NCBI GenBank assembly: GCA_034435055.1
Contig: DAOTXS010000031.1
Location: 33,666-97,665 of the forward strand
Direction: 5' to 3'
Length of the DNA stretch: 64,000 nt
From: DAOTXS01 sp034435055
GTDB lineage: Bacteria; Chloroflexota; Anaerolineae; UBA4142
In this document: positions 31,339 through 40,490 of the stretch, piece after piece
How the letters are laid out: each line of letters opens with the position of its first letter
Numbering within the stretch: the first letter of the stretch is position 1
The notes under the pieces: model-generated
Database searches by the model: none
The model's input: only the letters and a program-made list of their open reading frames with translations
What the model was told of the DNA's origin: nothing
Position numbers and translations under genes: made by a program

Positions 31339-34131
31339 CTACGGTGCGACGCTTATCTTGACCAGCCCAAGCTTCGTGCTGGTCGTTCCATCCACGATCA
31401 AACGCTTGCCGGTCGCGGTTTGATACAGTCCGATAACAAGCCAATATTCGCTCGCAAGTTCCTTCTGCAAATTGACTGGATGCCGGTCTGTGATCACTTC
31501 GCCCGGCAGCCAACTGGTCGTTGGCGCGGCGCCGCTTTGTGGTTCGGCGTCGCGTTGCGCGACGATGTTGCCGCTTTCGTCGAGGACGTGAACGAAAACT
31601 TTGTAACGTTCGCGCACGCTGTCAGTGGCTTGCCAGTACAACGTGAGTGCGAGCGGTTTGGCAAAATCATATCCCAGTAATTTGATTTTGCCACCGAAGG
31701 TTGCTTGCGTGTTGAACGCCGGCGTTGGCAGATCAAAGCGATGCTCGCGCGCATTGATTCTCACACGCGCCAACTCCACACTCGGCGCAACGGCGTTGCT
31801 TTGCTCATCGATCAACCCGACAAGAATTTTGGCTTCGCCGGGCGCGGTGTCCGCTGGCAACGTCAATAAGATTTTATCGAGCCAGGTTTCACCGGCATTC
31901 CACGCCCGCGTGGGAAAAATGTCGTTCGCCGGTCGATGTGTAATCGATGAACGTTCCACGCCGGCGGCATCCACAACGCGAATCCACGCGCGATAGTCTT
32001 GCGCCGGTTTTTGTTGCGCGCGCCAGTACAGCGTCAGCGGCAACGTGTCGCCCGCCCCAATTTCATCCGGCAACGTCGCAAATCCCGCAAGCAGTATTTC
32101 GTTCCAGCGCGCGGCGAATGGATTGGGAACGATTAGCGCGATCGGCGCTTCGTTCCGCCGAATCGAAACATTGCCGAGCGAGATCGCTTGTCCGCGCCGA
32201 TTTTCCGATGCAACGATGTTCGCCGCGTGATTCGTCGCGGCATTGTACACGACGACTTGAATTTGGTAATCGCCCGGGGGTGTCCCGGCGGGAATCGACA
32301 TCGCACGATGATCGCGGACGCTTTGTCCCGGTTGCCACGTTGATGTGGGCTGTGTTCCGTTCGACGGTTCAGCATCTGCCTGCGCCCAAACGATTTCGCC
32401 GCGTGGGTCATTCAAACGCACGCTTACCCAATAATCGGCAGCAATTTTTTGCGCGGCTTGCCAATCCAATTGCAGGGTGAAGATGCCGCGCCCGGATTCA
32501 ATCGGCGTGTCGTTGATGTGATAGCCCAACAGTTGCATTCCATTGTCGAACGAAATTGGTTCTGTGAAACTCGCGCCGCGCGCCGGGGTGCCGGCGCGAT
32601 ACGACAGCAAACGCATCTGCCCGTATTTTTCTTCACCAAAAGAAAATGCATTTTGCGCGAGCCAATCTTCCGCGCCGTGACGCGGCAACGCTTGTACGAT
32701 TGCCCACACGTTCCGCGGTTGCGATGCCGCTTGTTCCAAATCGCGTTGCGAATCGAGGGCGAGATATTCAAGCGGCGCGCCGGTGTAATGACTGAGAAAA
32801 TATCCTTGATGCCAGTACGCGTGAATCAGCACGACATCGCCCGGTTGCGCGCGCTGTTCGATGGTGCGAATCAACGGAATATAATCTTCGACGATCGGAC
32901 TGTACCGATTGTAATGGAAATAATAATTGTTGATGGAGTACGCGGATACGCCAACGATGAACACGATAATTGGAATCGCCATCAAGCGCGCGCGTCGAAC
33001 GAGAATTGTCGCACTCCGCGCAATTAGCAACACGAACGGAATGCACGCGAGCGCAAACAATCGCCCGCGATAAAGCGGAAGCATGAGATAGAGAGGATAG
33101 TACGCGAGAATTGGAATCGTCGCGAGCAAAACTAACAGCCCATCGTAAAATTTTCCGGCGCGCGCGGCAATCGCGACGACGAGCGCGATCACGATCAGCA
33201 ACACAAACATCCCGGCAAGTTGAAACGCAATCGATAAAGGAATGGTCGTGCCAACGGAAATAGCGGCGATACTGCGCGCGGTGTACGTGACAAGGTCGAG
33301 CGGTTGCGTTTCGCCGGCAACGTCTTTGATACCGGTGAATGCACTGACGTAACGAAATGCGAGCCACGGCAGAAATGTGGCAACGATCCCAAATGAAATC
33401 GCAAACCACCGGACGACGAATGCGCGGCGCGTTTTGAATTGTGTTAGCAAGACGAGCCCGATCGCGAGGAAGATCAGCGCGGTGTGATAAAGCGTGAAAA
33501 GCGCGAGTAACATCGCGGCGGTGTAGCCGAGCCAGTTTCTTGTGTCATTGCGAGGACGATTTTTGGCCGAAGTCATCTCCACGTTATTGAGGGACGCCTG
33601 CGCTTGCGTGCGGTGCAAGTGTTGCTTTGCTTGGCTCGCAATGACACATTGCTTATATACTCTCACAAAAAAATATAAACCCAGCGCGACTAGAAACATT
33701 GCGAGCGCGTACATCCGGATTTCTTGCGAGTAATGTACAGCGAATGGAGAAATCGCGGCGATGAATGTGGCAAGCACACCCGCGCGCGCGCCGAACATTT
33801 GCTTGCCCAGCAACCAAACAATGGCAATCGTCGCCGTGCCGAAAAAGACGGAAAAGAATCGAATGGCGAGTTCGGTTCTGCCAAAGATTTGAAAATAGAA
33901 ATGTAAGGAAAAATAATACAGCGGCGGATGGGGATCAATGGTGGTCGTATCGAGCGTAATCGTCAGCAAATCCCGGCTGGAAGAAAAAACGGAAAAACCT
34001 TCGTCGCCCCACATCAGCAAATTGCCGACGTTGAACATCCGAAGCGCAAAGGCGAAGAGAATGATCCCCGGCAGAATTAATGACAAGGGAGCGGAGGAGC
34101 GGGGAAGCAGAGGAGAACGCAGCCCATTCAT
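31339..34131 (-). CDS. GT39-type membrane glycosyltransferase with large C-terminal extracellular part
   Basis: A 930-residue protein. Residues about 15-460 form a multi-helix ArnT/PMT-type core: WGDEGFSV (first extracellular loop, acidic catalytic-type residue), DPHPPLYYF and HYSQEIRMYAL are typical. It would use a polyprenyl-phosphate sugar as donor outside the membrane. Residues after about 480 are three or more beta-sandwich-like segments, each with an LTLYWQA-type strand. ATG 34131 overlaps the methyltransferase stop as ATGA, which fixes the start. Residues about 162-197, between two membrane helices, are encoded by a 108-bp palindromic repeat inserted in frame. Confidence 0.8.
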   Translation of the reverse strand: MNGLRSPLLPRSSAPLSLILPGIILFAFALRMFNVGNLLMWGDEGFSVFSSSRDLLTITLDTTTIDPHPPLYYFSLHFYFQIFGRTELAIRFFSVFFGTATIAIVWLLGKQMFGARAGVLATFIAAISPFAVHYSQEIRMYALAMFLVALGLYFFVRVYKQCVIASQAKQHLHRTQAQASLNNVEMTSAKNRPRNDTRNWLGYTAAMLLALFTLYHTALIFLAIGLVLLTQFKTRRAFVVRWFAISFGIVATFLPWLAFRYVSAFTGIKDVAGETQPLDLVTYTARSIAAISVGTTIPLSIAFQLAGMFVLLIVIALVVAIAARAGKFYDGLLVLLATIPILAYYPLYLMLPLYRGRLFALACIPFVLLIARSATILVRRARLMAIPIIVFIVGVSAYSINNYYFHYNRYSPIVEDYIPLIRTIEQRAQPGDVVLIHAYWHQGYFLSHYTGAPLEYLALDSQRDLEQAASQPRNVWAIVQALPRHGAEDWLAQNAFSFGEEKYGQMRLLSYRAGTPARGASFTEPISFDNGMQLLGYHINDTPIESGRGIFTLQLDWQAAQKIAADYWVSVRLNDPRGEIVWAQADAEPSNGTQPTSTWQPGQSVRDHRAMSIPAGTPPGDYQIQVVVYNAATNHAANIVASENRRGQAISLGNVSIRRNEAPIALIVPNPFAARWNEILLAGFATLPDEIGAGDTLPLTLYWRAQQKPAQDYRAWIRVVDAAGVERSSITHRPANDIFPTRAWNAGETWLDKILLTLPADTAPGEAKILVGLIDEQSNAVAPSVELARVRINAREHRFDLPTPAFNTQATFGGKIKLLGYDFAKPLALTLYWQATDSVRERYKVFVHVLDESGNIVAQRDAEPQSGAAPTTSWLPGEVITDRHPVNLQKELASEYWLVIGLYQTATGKRLIVDGTTSTKLGLVKISVAP
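33541..33648. repeat. 108-bp TGTGTCATTGCGAG palindromic element inserted in frame in the GT39 gene
   Basis: Perfect 14-base ends, TGTGTCATTGCGAG (33541-33554) and CTCGCAATGACACA (33635-33648). Total length is exactly 36 codons with no stop in the used frame, giving a Gln/Lys/Asn-rich loop (CVIASQAKQHL onward). Same family as the intergenic copies at 27238, 53599 and 57172. Confidence 0.8.
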
Positions 34132-34826
34132 TTGTGTCGTTCCGGCTTGTCGCAAATTAAAAGGATGTGCGGGTACGGCAAAATGTCCCAAAGATAATGC
34201 AAATAAATTGGCGCGAAACCGCTCGCGGCAAGTTGACGCTCCCACTCATTCGACGAACGATAGAAAAAATGATCGCGTGGCGACATTATCACATCGAGCA
34301 GGTACGTGAACCACAGCATCGCGCGGGGATGTGTGTCGATGTCTTTAAGCAAAAAGCGTCCGCCCGGTTTGATATGCGCCGATAAATCGGCGAGCAAACG
34401 ATTGCCGCTTTCAACCGGCATATGATGAAACACATCCAGCGAGTACGCGCCGGCGATTATTTGAGCGGGATGCCAATCGCGCAGGTCTTGATGTTGAAAG
34501 GAAACATTACGAATGCCAAGTTTCGCCGCAGCGGCGCGCGCAATTTGTAAACGCTTGTCGTTGATATCCAAGCCGATGACATTGGCATTGGGTTTGCACG
34601 ATGCCATATACAATGCGAACAAACCAAACCCACAACCCAGATCGAGAATTTCGCCGTCGTCAGGAAGATATTGTTCGATCTCTTCGAGAAAGCGCAGATG
34701 AATGATCTTGAATCGGACAAACGCATACAGCCGAATGAGACCAGAGTACGCCGCAATGATTTGCGCGGCGAGATCGCGCTTGAGCCGATGCTTGTCCTGT
34801 TGGTTTTCGATAACCGATAACTTCAT
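34128..34826 (-). CDS. Class I SAM-dependent methyltransferase
   Basis: A 232-residue methyltransferase. Motif I ILDLGCGFGLFALYMA is at about residues 61-76, the acidic ribose-binding VIGLDINDKR at about 83-92, and HHMP with the following KPGGRFLLKDID marks motifs IV-V. Its substrate is unknown; the position between two glycan genes suggests sugar or lipid-carrier modification. ATG 34826 is used; a TTG at 34847 is open but has no ribosome site. Its stop overlaps the GT39 start. Confidence 0.85.
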   Translation of the reverse strand: MKLSVIENQQDKHRLKRDLAAQIIAAYSGLIRLYAFVRFKIIHLRFLEEIEQYLPDDGEILDLGCGFGLFALYMASCKPNANVIGLDINDKRLQIARAAAAKLGIRNVSFQHQDLRDWHPAQIIAGAYSLDVFHHMPVESGNRLLADLSAHIKPGGRFLLKDIDTHPRAMLWFTYLLDVIMSPRDHFFYRSSNEWERQLAASGFAPIYLHYLWDILPYPHILLICDKPERHK

Positions 34827-34850
34827 TCCACACTTTTGCCAGAGCAATTT

Positions 34851-35780
34851 TTATTTCATCAACACGGCTTCGATTTCATCATCACGCGCGCGACGAATCA
34901 TTTCACCGCGCCGTTTGAGCCAGCGGGGTAATCCAAGCACGCCGGCAAGTTGTCCGCGCAAGCGCGCGCGCGCCGCCGCCCCGCGCCAGCTTTTCACCGC
35001 ATCGATGGTGATGCGTAATTGAGCGGCAAGAATCTTGCGCCAGTATTTTTTCCACAACCCGCCCGGATAATTTTTGGCAATGACCCAGATGAAATTGCGC
35101 CCGACGAAAAAACTAGCCATTGCTCCGCCGCCGGTCGCGCTGACCATGTGATAAACAATCGCGTTGGGCGCGTACACCACCGGATAACCGGCAAGGCGCG
35201 CGCGCCAATTCAAATCGACGTCCTCGCAATAAGACTCTAACACTTCATCGAACGCGCCAATTTCGTCGAGCATCGCTTTACGATACGCGACCGCGCCACC
35301 ACAACCGCCAAAAATTCCGCGCGCATCGTCGTACTGCCCGTGATCATGCTCCCACACCCCCCGATTTCCCGGAATGCCATCGATGCGATAAAAATCGCCG
35401 GCGCTGTGAAGGTGATCGCGTTGGTCAAACAATCGCAGTTTGCACACAATCATCCCCGCGTGCGGATTGGTCTCCACCGCGCGCGCGATTTCCGCAAGCC
35501 AGTGTGGATCCGCTTCGGTATCGTTGTTGAGCAAGACGATCACGTCGCCCCGCGCGGCGCGAATGCCTTGGTTCACCGCTGGCGCAAAGCCGCGGTTCGA
35601 TGCCAATGCAATGACGCGCGCCGCCGGAAATTCGCGGGCGATGAATTCGCGCGAGCCGTCGGTTGAACCGTTATCCACCACGATGATTTCAAAATTAGAA
35701 AAAGTTTGCTGGCGGAGCGCATTCAAGCACGTGGGAAGAAAACGCAGACCGTTCCAGTTGGGGATGATGACGGAGAACAT
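34851..35780 (-). CDS. Family 2 glycosyltransferase, rhamnosyltransferase-like
   Basis: A 309-residue GT2. FSVIIPNWNGLRFLPTCL opens the fold, IIVVDNGSTDGS is at about residues 32-43 and the metal-binding LLNNDTEAD at about 84-92. The central GGCGGAVAYRKAMLDEIGAFDE and YCEDVDLNWRARLAGY are typical of rhamnosyl- and related transferases that act on surface glycans. A basic C-terminal tail may touch the membrane. rmlD lies next upstream, so dTDP-rhamnose is a reasonable but unproven donor. Confidence 0.88.
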   Translation of the reverse strand: MFSVIIPNWNGLRFLPTCLNALRQQTFSNFEIIVVDNGSTDGSREFIAREFPAARVIALASNRGFAPAVNQGIRAARGDVIVLLNNDTEADPHWLAEIARAVETNPHAGMIVCKLRLFDQRDHLHSAGDFYRIDGIPGNRGVWEHDHGQYDDARGIFGGCGGAVAYRKAMLDEIGAFDEVLESYCEDVDLNWRARLAGYPVVYAPNAIVYHMVSATGGGAMASFFVGRNFIWVIAKNYPGGLWKKYWRKILAAQLRITIDAVKSWRGAAARARLRGQLAGVLGLPRWLKRRGEMIRRARDDEIEAVLMK

Positions 35781-35862
35781 ACAAAAAGTCTAACCGCAAA
35801 GGCGCGCCGAGCGCAAAGGATTTTTATTTTTTCTTTCTTCGTAACCGTGTTGTCTTGGCGGT

Positions 35863-36702
35863 TTATGGGTTGACTGACGCAAAATATTCCTCAAGCGCAT
35901 CTTGCCATGACCGCAATTTGATTCCCAGCGAAGTCGCGGCGCAAAAATTGGCAAGTGCGCCGTACGCGGGCGGCGTCGATGCGCGTTTGAAATCGGCGAG
36001 CTTGGCGCGCGCGATGGGCATTTTTAAATTGGCAAGTTGCAGAATGCGTTCTGCCCAATCGTACCGCGAGGCAATGCCCTCGCCGACGAGATGATAAATG
36101 CCATAGTGCTTCGTCTCGATCAATTGCGCGATGGCTTGCGCTAGGTCGGGCGCGTACGTGGGATTGCCAATTTCGTCATCGACGTAAGCCAGTGATTCTT
36201 TTTCTCTGGCGACGGCGAGGACTTTGGAAATAAAATTGTTCCGCCCGGCGGAATACAGCCACGCGGTTCGCACGATGTAAAATCGCTTGAGCAATTGTTC
36301 CACGAATTTTTCGCCGGCAAGTTTGGATTGACCGTACGGATTGATCGCGCGCCGTTCGTCCCATTCAAAATACGGCGATCCTTTCGTGCCGTCGAACACT
36401 TCGTTCGTGCTGATGTACAGCATCGCCGCGTTGGCGCGCTGACACGCGAGCGCGACGTTTTGCGTGCCGAGCGCATTCGCCCGGTACGCGGACAGCGGGT
36501 TACGCGCACAGCCATCGACGTCGGTCATCGCGGCGGCGTGAAGCACAAGGTCGGGACGATAATCGGCAAGACGATTGATTTCACGCGGCTGAGTTAAATC
36601 CCAATCCGGCAAATCGACGCCGATGATTTCGTGAGTTGGTTTCAACGCCAGTTCCAACTGCCGTCCCAATTGTCCCAGAATGCCGGTGATGATAATTTTC
36701 AT
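35863..36702 (-). CDS. rmlD: dTDP-4-dehydrorhamnose reductase
   Basis: A 279-residue RmlD of normal length that makes dTDP-L-rhamnose in the last biosynthetic step. The NAD(P)-binding ITGILGQLG is at residues 5-13, STNEVFDG (family STDYVFDG) at about 102-109, and the catalytic Tyr and Lys are in NPYGQSKLAGE at about 126-136. RTAWLYSAG follows. No rmlA, B or C genes lie in the window. A palindrome-like remnant (CCGCAAAGGCGC and CTTGGCGGTTT) fills the 82 bases to the GT2 gene downstream. Confidence 0.9.
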   Translation of the reverse strand: MKIIITGILGQLGRQLELALKPTHEIIGVDLPDWDLTQPREINRLADYRPDLVLHAAAMTDVDGCARNPLSAYRANALGTQNVALACQRANAAMLYISTNEVFDGTKGSPYFEWDERRAINPYGQSKLAGEKFVEQLLKRFYIVRTAWLYSAGRNNFISKVLAVAREKESLAYVDDEIGNPTYAPDLAQAIAQLIETKHYGIYHLVGEGIASRYDWAERILQLANLKMPIARAKLADFKRASTPPAYGALANFCAATSLGIKLRSWQDALEEYFASVNP

Positions 36703-36763
36703 CGATGCCTCAACGTGCGTCGATTATATCAGGTTTTGCAAAAATTGGGTAATCGTTTTTGGT

Positions 36764-36792
36764 TTGACGCTCCCTAGTGCGTGATGTATAAT
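36764..36792 (+). promoter_or_regulatory. Strong promoter of the 36833 gene and GMPP operon
   Basis: TTGACG (36764-36769), 17 bases, TATAAT (36787-36792). An opposing ATTATA at 36723-36728 could be the -10 box for rmlD. Confidence 0.75.
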
Positions 36793-36832
36793 CAAATCAA
36801 ACGGGTCGATTATTGCAAAAGGGGAATCACTG

Positions 36833-37093
36833 ATGGAAGAGAAAAAGCAATCCATGACCTTGTGGCAACGCGTGCGGACGTGGTTGCGCGGTCCCGTGTT
36901 GATCGGTGTGATCGCCGCATTGGTGGCGATTGGCTTGTCGGTGTTTGGGATGGTGCGCAATCCCGAAGGCACGCCGGTCAATCTGCGTTCGCTTTTGCTC
37001 GTGGTCGTGCTTGCCGGCGGCAGTTGGGGGTTGATCGCGTGGGCAATTGCAACCGCCGCTGTCGAAGCCGGGAAAGATGATGTAGCAAACTGA
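36833..37093 (+). CDS. Small membrane protein, unrecognised
   Basis: An 86-residue protein with a charged N-terminus (MEEKKQSMTLWQRVRTWLRG) and two membrane helices at about 21-41 and 52-73. GGGG lies 9 bases upstream of the ATG. It is transcribed from the promoter at 36764 and stands 49 bases before the GMPP-PMM gene. The N-terminus should be cytoplasmic. No family is recognised. Confidence 0.7.
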   Translation: MEEKKQSMTLWQRVRTWLRGPVLIGVIAALVAIGLSVFGMVRNPEGTPVNLRSLLLVVVLAGGSWGLIAWAIATAAVEAGKDDVAN

Positions 37094-37142
37094 GCGCTGG
37101 GGTTTCATCCTCTCTACAACGAAACCCGCAACAGGGGGAATT

Positions 37143-39656
37143 ATGAAAGCCGTGGTTATGGCAGGCGGTGAAGGATCCCGCTTGCGTCCGCTAACGCTCA
37201 ATCGCCCCAAACCGATGGTGCCCCTCGCCAATCGCTACGTGATGGGGCATATTGTCGAACTCCTCAAGCGCCACAATTTTGATGAGATTGTGGCCACGCT
37301 CCATTATCGTTCCGACGACATTCAGAATTATTTCCGCGACGGGGCTAACTTTGGCGTCTCGATGAATTATTCGACCGAGCCGCAACCGATGGGCACTGCC
37401 GGGTCGGTCAAGCTTGCCGAAAAATATTTATCGCGTGACGAACCCTTCCTCATCATCAGCGGCGACGCGCTCACCGATTTCAATCTCACCGAGATTATGA
37501 ATTTTCACAAGCGCGCCGGCGCGGCGGTAACGATCACGTTGTATCGCGTGCCCAATCCGCTGGAGTACGGCGTGATCATCGTCAATGAGCAAGGCCGGAT
37601 TCAACGCTTTCTCGAAAAGCCATCGTGGGGTGAAGTGATTTCGGATACCGTCAACACCGGCGTCTACGTTTTGTCACCCGAAGTGTTGGAGTACATCGAC
37701 CCGGACAAACCTTTCGATTTCAGCAAAAATCTATTTCCGATTTTGATGGCAAAAGGGATGCCACTGTACGGTTACATTGCCGATGGGTATTGGTGCGATG
37801 TGGGAAATATTCAAGAATATATGCGCGCTACCAGCGATTTGTTGCATGGTAAAGTAAACCTGGGGGAAATCGGACGGCACATTGGCGGCGAGATTTACGT
37901 CGAAGATGATGTGGAGATTGCGCCGGATGCCCAACTGTACGGTCCAATTTATTTGGGGCAAGGCGTGCGCCTGAAAGGCGGGGTCGTTATTCATGGGCCC
38001 ACCGTGATTCGCGATTTCACCGTTGTCGATAATCGTTCGCACATTGATCGTTGCATCATTTGGCGGAACACGTACATTGGCGAAGGTGCGGAATTGCGCG
38101 GCGCCATTGTTGGGCGACAATGCAGTCTCAAATCGCGCTCGGTGTTGTTTGAAGGGGTGGTGCTTGGCGATGAGTGTACCATCGGCGAAGATGCGGTCGT
38201 ACATCCCAATGTCAAAATATGGCCCAATAAAAAAGTGGATGCAGGCGCGATTGTAAAATCTTCGCTGGTGTGGGGCACGCAAGCCCGGCGGAATTTGTTT
38301 AGCCGCTATGGAATCACCGGCTTGGTGAACATCGATCTCACCCCGGAATTTGCCGCGCGTTTGTCCGCCGCGTTTGGCGCAACCCTGCCGCGCGGCTCGT
38401 TCGTCACGATCAATCGCGACTTGAATCGCGGTTCGCGGATGATCAAACGCGCGATGGTCAGCGGATTGCCTTCTGCCGGCGTATCGGTGGAAGATTTGGA
38501 AACCGTGCCGATTCCAGTGGCGCGTTATTACACAGCCATCAGCGACGCGGCGGGTGGCGTGCACGTGCGTCAGTCACCGTACGATCAACGAGTCGTGGAC
38601 ATTCGCTTTTTTGGCAAGGATGGCCAAAACCTGAGCAAGGAGAAAGAACGCAGTATCGAAAATATCTTTTTCCGCGAAGATTTTCGTCGCGTCGCGTTCG
38701 ATCAGTTGGGCCGGATTGAAGAAGTGTCAGGACAACCGGAACGATTGTATCGAGCCGGCTTTCTTAGGACGTTAAATCGGGAAGCCATCGGCGCGGCGCA
38801 ATTCAATCTGGTCGTCGATTATGCGAACGCTTCGACCGGGTTAGTCTTGCCGGCGTTGCTAAATGATTTGGGGTGCCGTGTTACGGCGTTGAACGAACGC
38901 ATGGACGAAAACAAAATGTCCGTTGTGCCGGATGAATTTCAGCGCGGTATCGATCAACTTGCCAACATCACCACCGCGGTCAAAGCCGATTTTGGGTTAC
39001 GGCTGGATGTTGCCGGGGAACGCGTGTGGTTCGTTGATCGATTGGGCAATCGCGTGTCCGGCACAGTCATCGCCGCCGCACTCGCAGAGTTGATGTTGCG
39101 TGCGTCCGATCATTCTCAACCGCGCACGCTGGCGGTGATGATCCATCAATCGCAAATCTTCGACGAAGTTGCCGCGCGGCATGGTGCGCAAGTTCGTCGC
39201 ACGCGAATCGATCCGCAAGGGTTGATGGAAGCCGCAATGGATCCAAGTGTTATCTTGGCTGTGAGTGGCGCGGGAGAGTTTATTGTGCCGGCGTTTCATG
39301 GTTTGATCGACGCCATGTTCCCGATTGCAAAATTGATCGAGTTGCTTGCCACGCAAAAGACGACACTGGATGATGTGATTGCAATCTTGCCGCCGTTCCA
39401 CGTTGCTACCAAACGCGTGCCGTGTCCGTGGGAACAAAAAGGCACGATGATGCGCGTATTGAATGAACAGTACAAAGATCGCATCAGCGATCAGGTCGAT
39501 GGACTCAAGATTCGTTTGGATGAGCGCGAGTGGGTGTTGTTTGTGCCTGAAGCCGATGCGCCAATGTTTTCGATTTATGCCGAAGGAACCTCGCCAGAGA
39601 ACGCGACGCAATTGGTTGAGCGATATGCGCGGGTGATCGAAGGTTTGCGCGCCTAA
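37143..39656 (+). CDS. Sugar-nucleotide pyrophosphorylase fused to a degenerate phosphomannomutase domain
   Basis: An 837-residue protein. Residues 1-235 are a nucleotidyltransferase with MAGGEGSRLRPLTLNRPKPM, expected to form GDP-mannose or a similar sugar nucleotide. Residues about 245-360 form a left-handed beta-helix of hexapeptide repeats. Residues about 375-837 match the phosphohexomutase fold, but the phosphoserine loop reads TINRDLNRGSRM instead of T-x-S-H-N-P, and the metal-binding D-G-D-x-D is FVDRLGNRV. The mutase half should therefore be inactive and perhaps regulatory or oligomeric. This architecture is known in several phyla. GGGG lies 7 bases before the ATG. Confidence 0.88.
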   Translation: MKAVVMAGGEGSRLRPLTLNRPKPMVPLANRYVMGHIVELLKRHNFDEIVATLHYRSDDIQNYFRDGANFGVSMNYSTEPQPMGTAGSVKLAEKYLSRDEPFLIISGDALTDFNLTEIMNFHKRAGAAVTITLYRVPNPLEYGVIIVNEQGRIQRFLEKPSWGEVISDTVNTGVYVLSPEVLEYIDPDKPFDFSKNLFPILMAKGMPLYGYIADGYWCDVGNIQEYMRATSDLLHGKVNLGEIGRHIGGEIYVEDDVEIAPDAQLYGPIYLGQGVRLKGGVVIHGPTVIRDFTVVDNRSHIDRCIIWRNTYIGEGAELRGAIVGRQCSLKSRSVLFEGVVLGDECTIGEDAVVHPNVKIWPNKKVDAGAIVKSSLVWGTQARRNLFSRYGITGLVNIDLTPEFAARLSAAFGATLPRGSFVTINRDLNRGSRMIKRAMVSGLPSAGVSVEDLETVPIPVARYYTAISDAAGGVHVRQSPYDQRVVDIRFFGKDGQNLSKEKERSIENIFFREDFRRVAFDQLGRIEEVSGQPERLYRAGFLRTLNREAIGAAQFNLVVDYANASTGLVLPALLNDLGCRVTALNERMDENKMSVVPDEFQRGIDQLANITTAVKADFGLRLDVAGERVWFVDRLGNRVSGTVIAAALAELMLRASDHSQPRTLAVMIHQSQIFDEVAARHGAQVRRTRIDPQGLMEAAMDPSVILAVSGAGEFIVPAFHGLIDAMFPIAKLIELLATQKTTLDDVIAILPPFHVATKRVPCPWEQKGTMMRVLNEQYKDRISDQVDGLKIRLDEREWVLFVPEADAPMFSIYAEGTSPENATQLVERYARVIEGLRA

Positions 39657-39679
39657 GCGATTTTGATTAGAATGAGCGG

Positions 39680-39715
39680 CGCATCCTGTTGATGCAGGAT
39701 GCGTCGTGTCTTTTA
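39680..39715 (+). terminator. Intrinsic terminator after the GMPP gene
   Basis: CGCATCCTG (39680-39688), 6-base loop, CAGGATGCG (39695-39703), then TCGTGTCTTTTATT. Confidence 0.7.
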
Positions 39716-39731
39716 TTGTGGATTTTTATCG

Positions 39732-40490
39732 ATGGTTGATTTCAAGTTTTTTGAATTGCCCACGTACACTGCGGTGGTGCTGAGCGGAATTTTCACGGGC
39801 TTGCTGACAACTTTTCTGTTTCTGCGTATTCATTCGCGGCGCGCCGCACTGTTGCCATATTTTCTCACCGGCGCATGTGTGACGTTGATCGCCGGCTGGC
39901 TCGGCGCGCGTGCGTATCATGTGGCAACGCATTGGGACTATTACGGGATGCGCCCCGACGAAATTGCGCAAATGGGACGCGGGGGTTTGGCAATGCGTGG
40001 CGCGTTGGTCGTTGGCGCAATCGTGCTCGCGCTCTACGTTCGCGTGCGCGGCGGGCGTTTCACCCGGCTCGCGGATGCGGCGGCAATGGGCTTGTCTATC
40101 GGACAAGCGATAGGGTGGGCGGGCGCATTGGCGCACGGCGCAAATTACGGTATCACGAACGATAGCCAAATTGCAATCGACCTACCGGATATTTATGGAT
40201 TGTACGCGCCGCGTTTTCCACTGCAGCACGCTGAAATCATTTTGTTTGCCGGTTTGTTCATCATTTTGTCGATTGTCGCCACACGTCGTCCGCGCTCGGG
40301 AACGCTCTTGGTGCTGTATTTGCTGATCGCGTCGTCCGCCAATTTTCTGCTTGGTTTTCAACGCGGCGACGAAGCGATGGTCGTTGGGGGTTTACGGATC
40401 GATCAGTGGTGCGATGGTGTATTGATAGGATTAGCACTGATGTTCTGGTCGCTTGTTCAGCGCGAGGGAAAAGTTGGGATAAGTTTATGA
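39732..40490 (+). CDS. Divergent Lgt-like membrane protein (prolipoprotein diacylglyceryl transferase family)
   Basis: A 252-residue membrane protein with about seven helices that resembles Lgt, which attaches diacylglycerol to the lipobox Cys. The pattern GRGGLAMRGALVVG (about residues 88-101), IGQAIGWAGALAHGANYG (about 121-138) and FPLQHAEIILF (about 156) parallel Lgt's H-G-G-L, R-x-x-N-x-x-x-x-E and H-P-T-Q-L-Y-E regions, but several key residues differ. It may be a paralogue with another role. The window encodes lipoproteins that need some Lgt. The stop overlaps the RNase D start. No clear ribosome site precedes ATG 39732. Confidence 0.65.
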   Translation: MVDFKFFELPTYTAVVLSGIFTGLLTTFLFLRIHSRRAALLPYFLTGACVTLIAGWLGARAYHVATHWDYYGMRPDEIAQMGRGGLAMRGALVVGAIVLALYVRVRGGRFTRLADAAAMGLSIGQAIGWAGALAHGANYGITNDSQIAIDLPDIYGLYAPRFPLQHAEIILFAGLFIILSIVATRRPRSGTLLVLYLLIASSANFLLGFQRGDEAMVVGGLRIDQWCDGVLIGLALMFWSLVQREGKVGISL

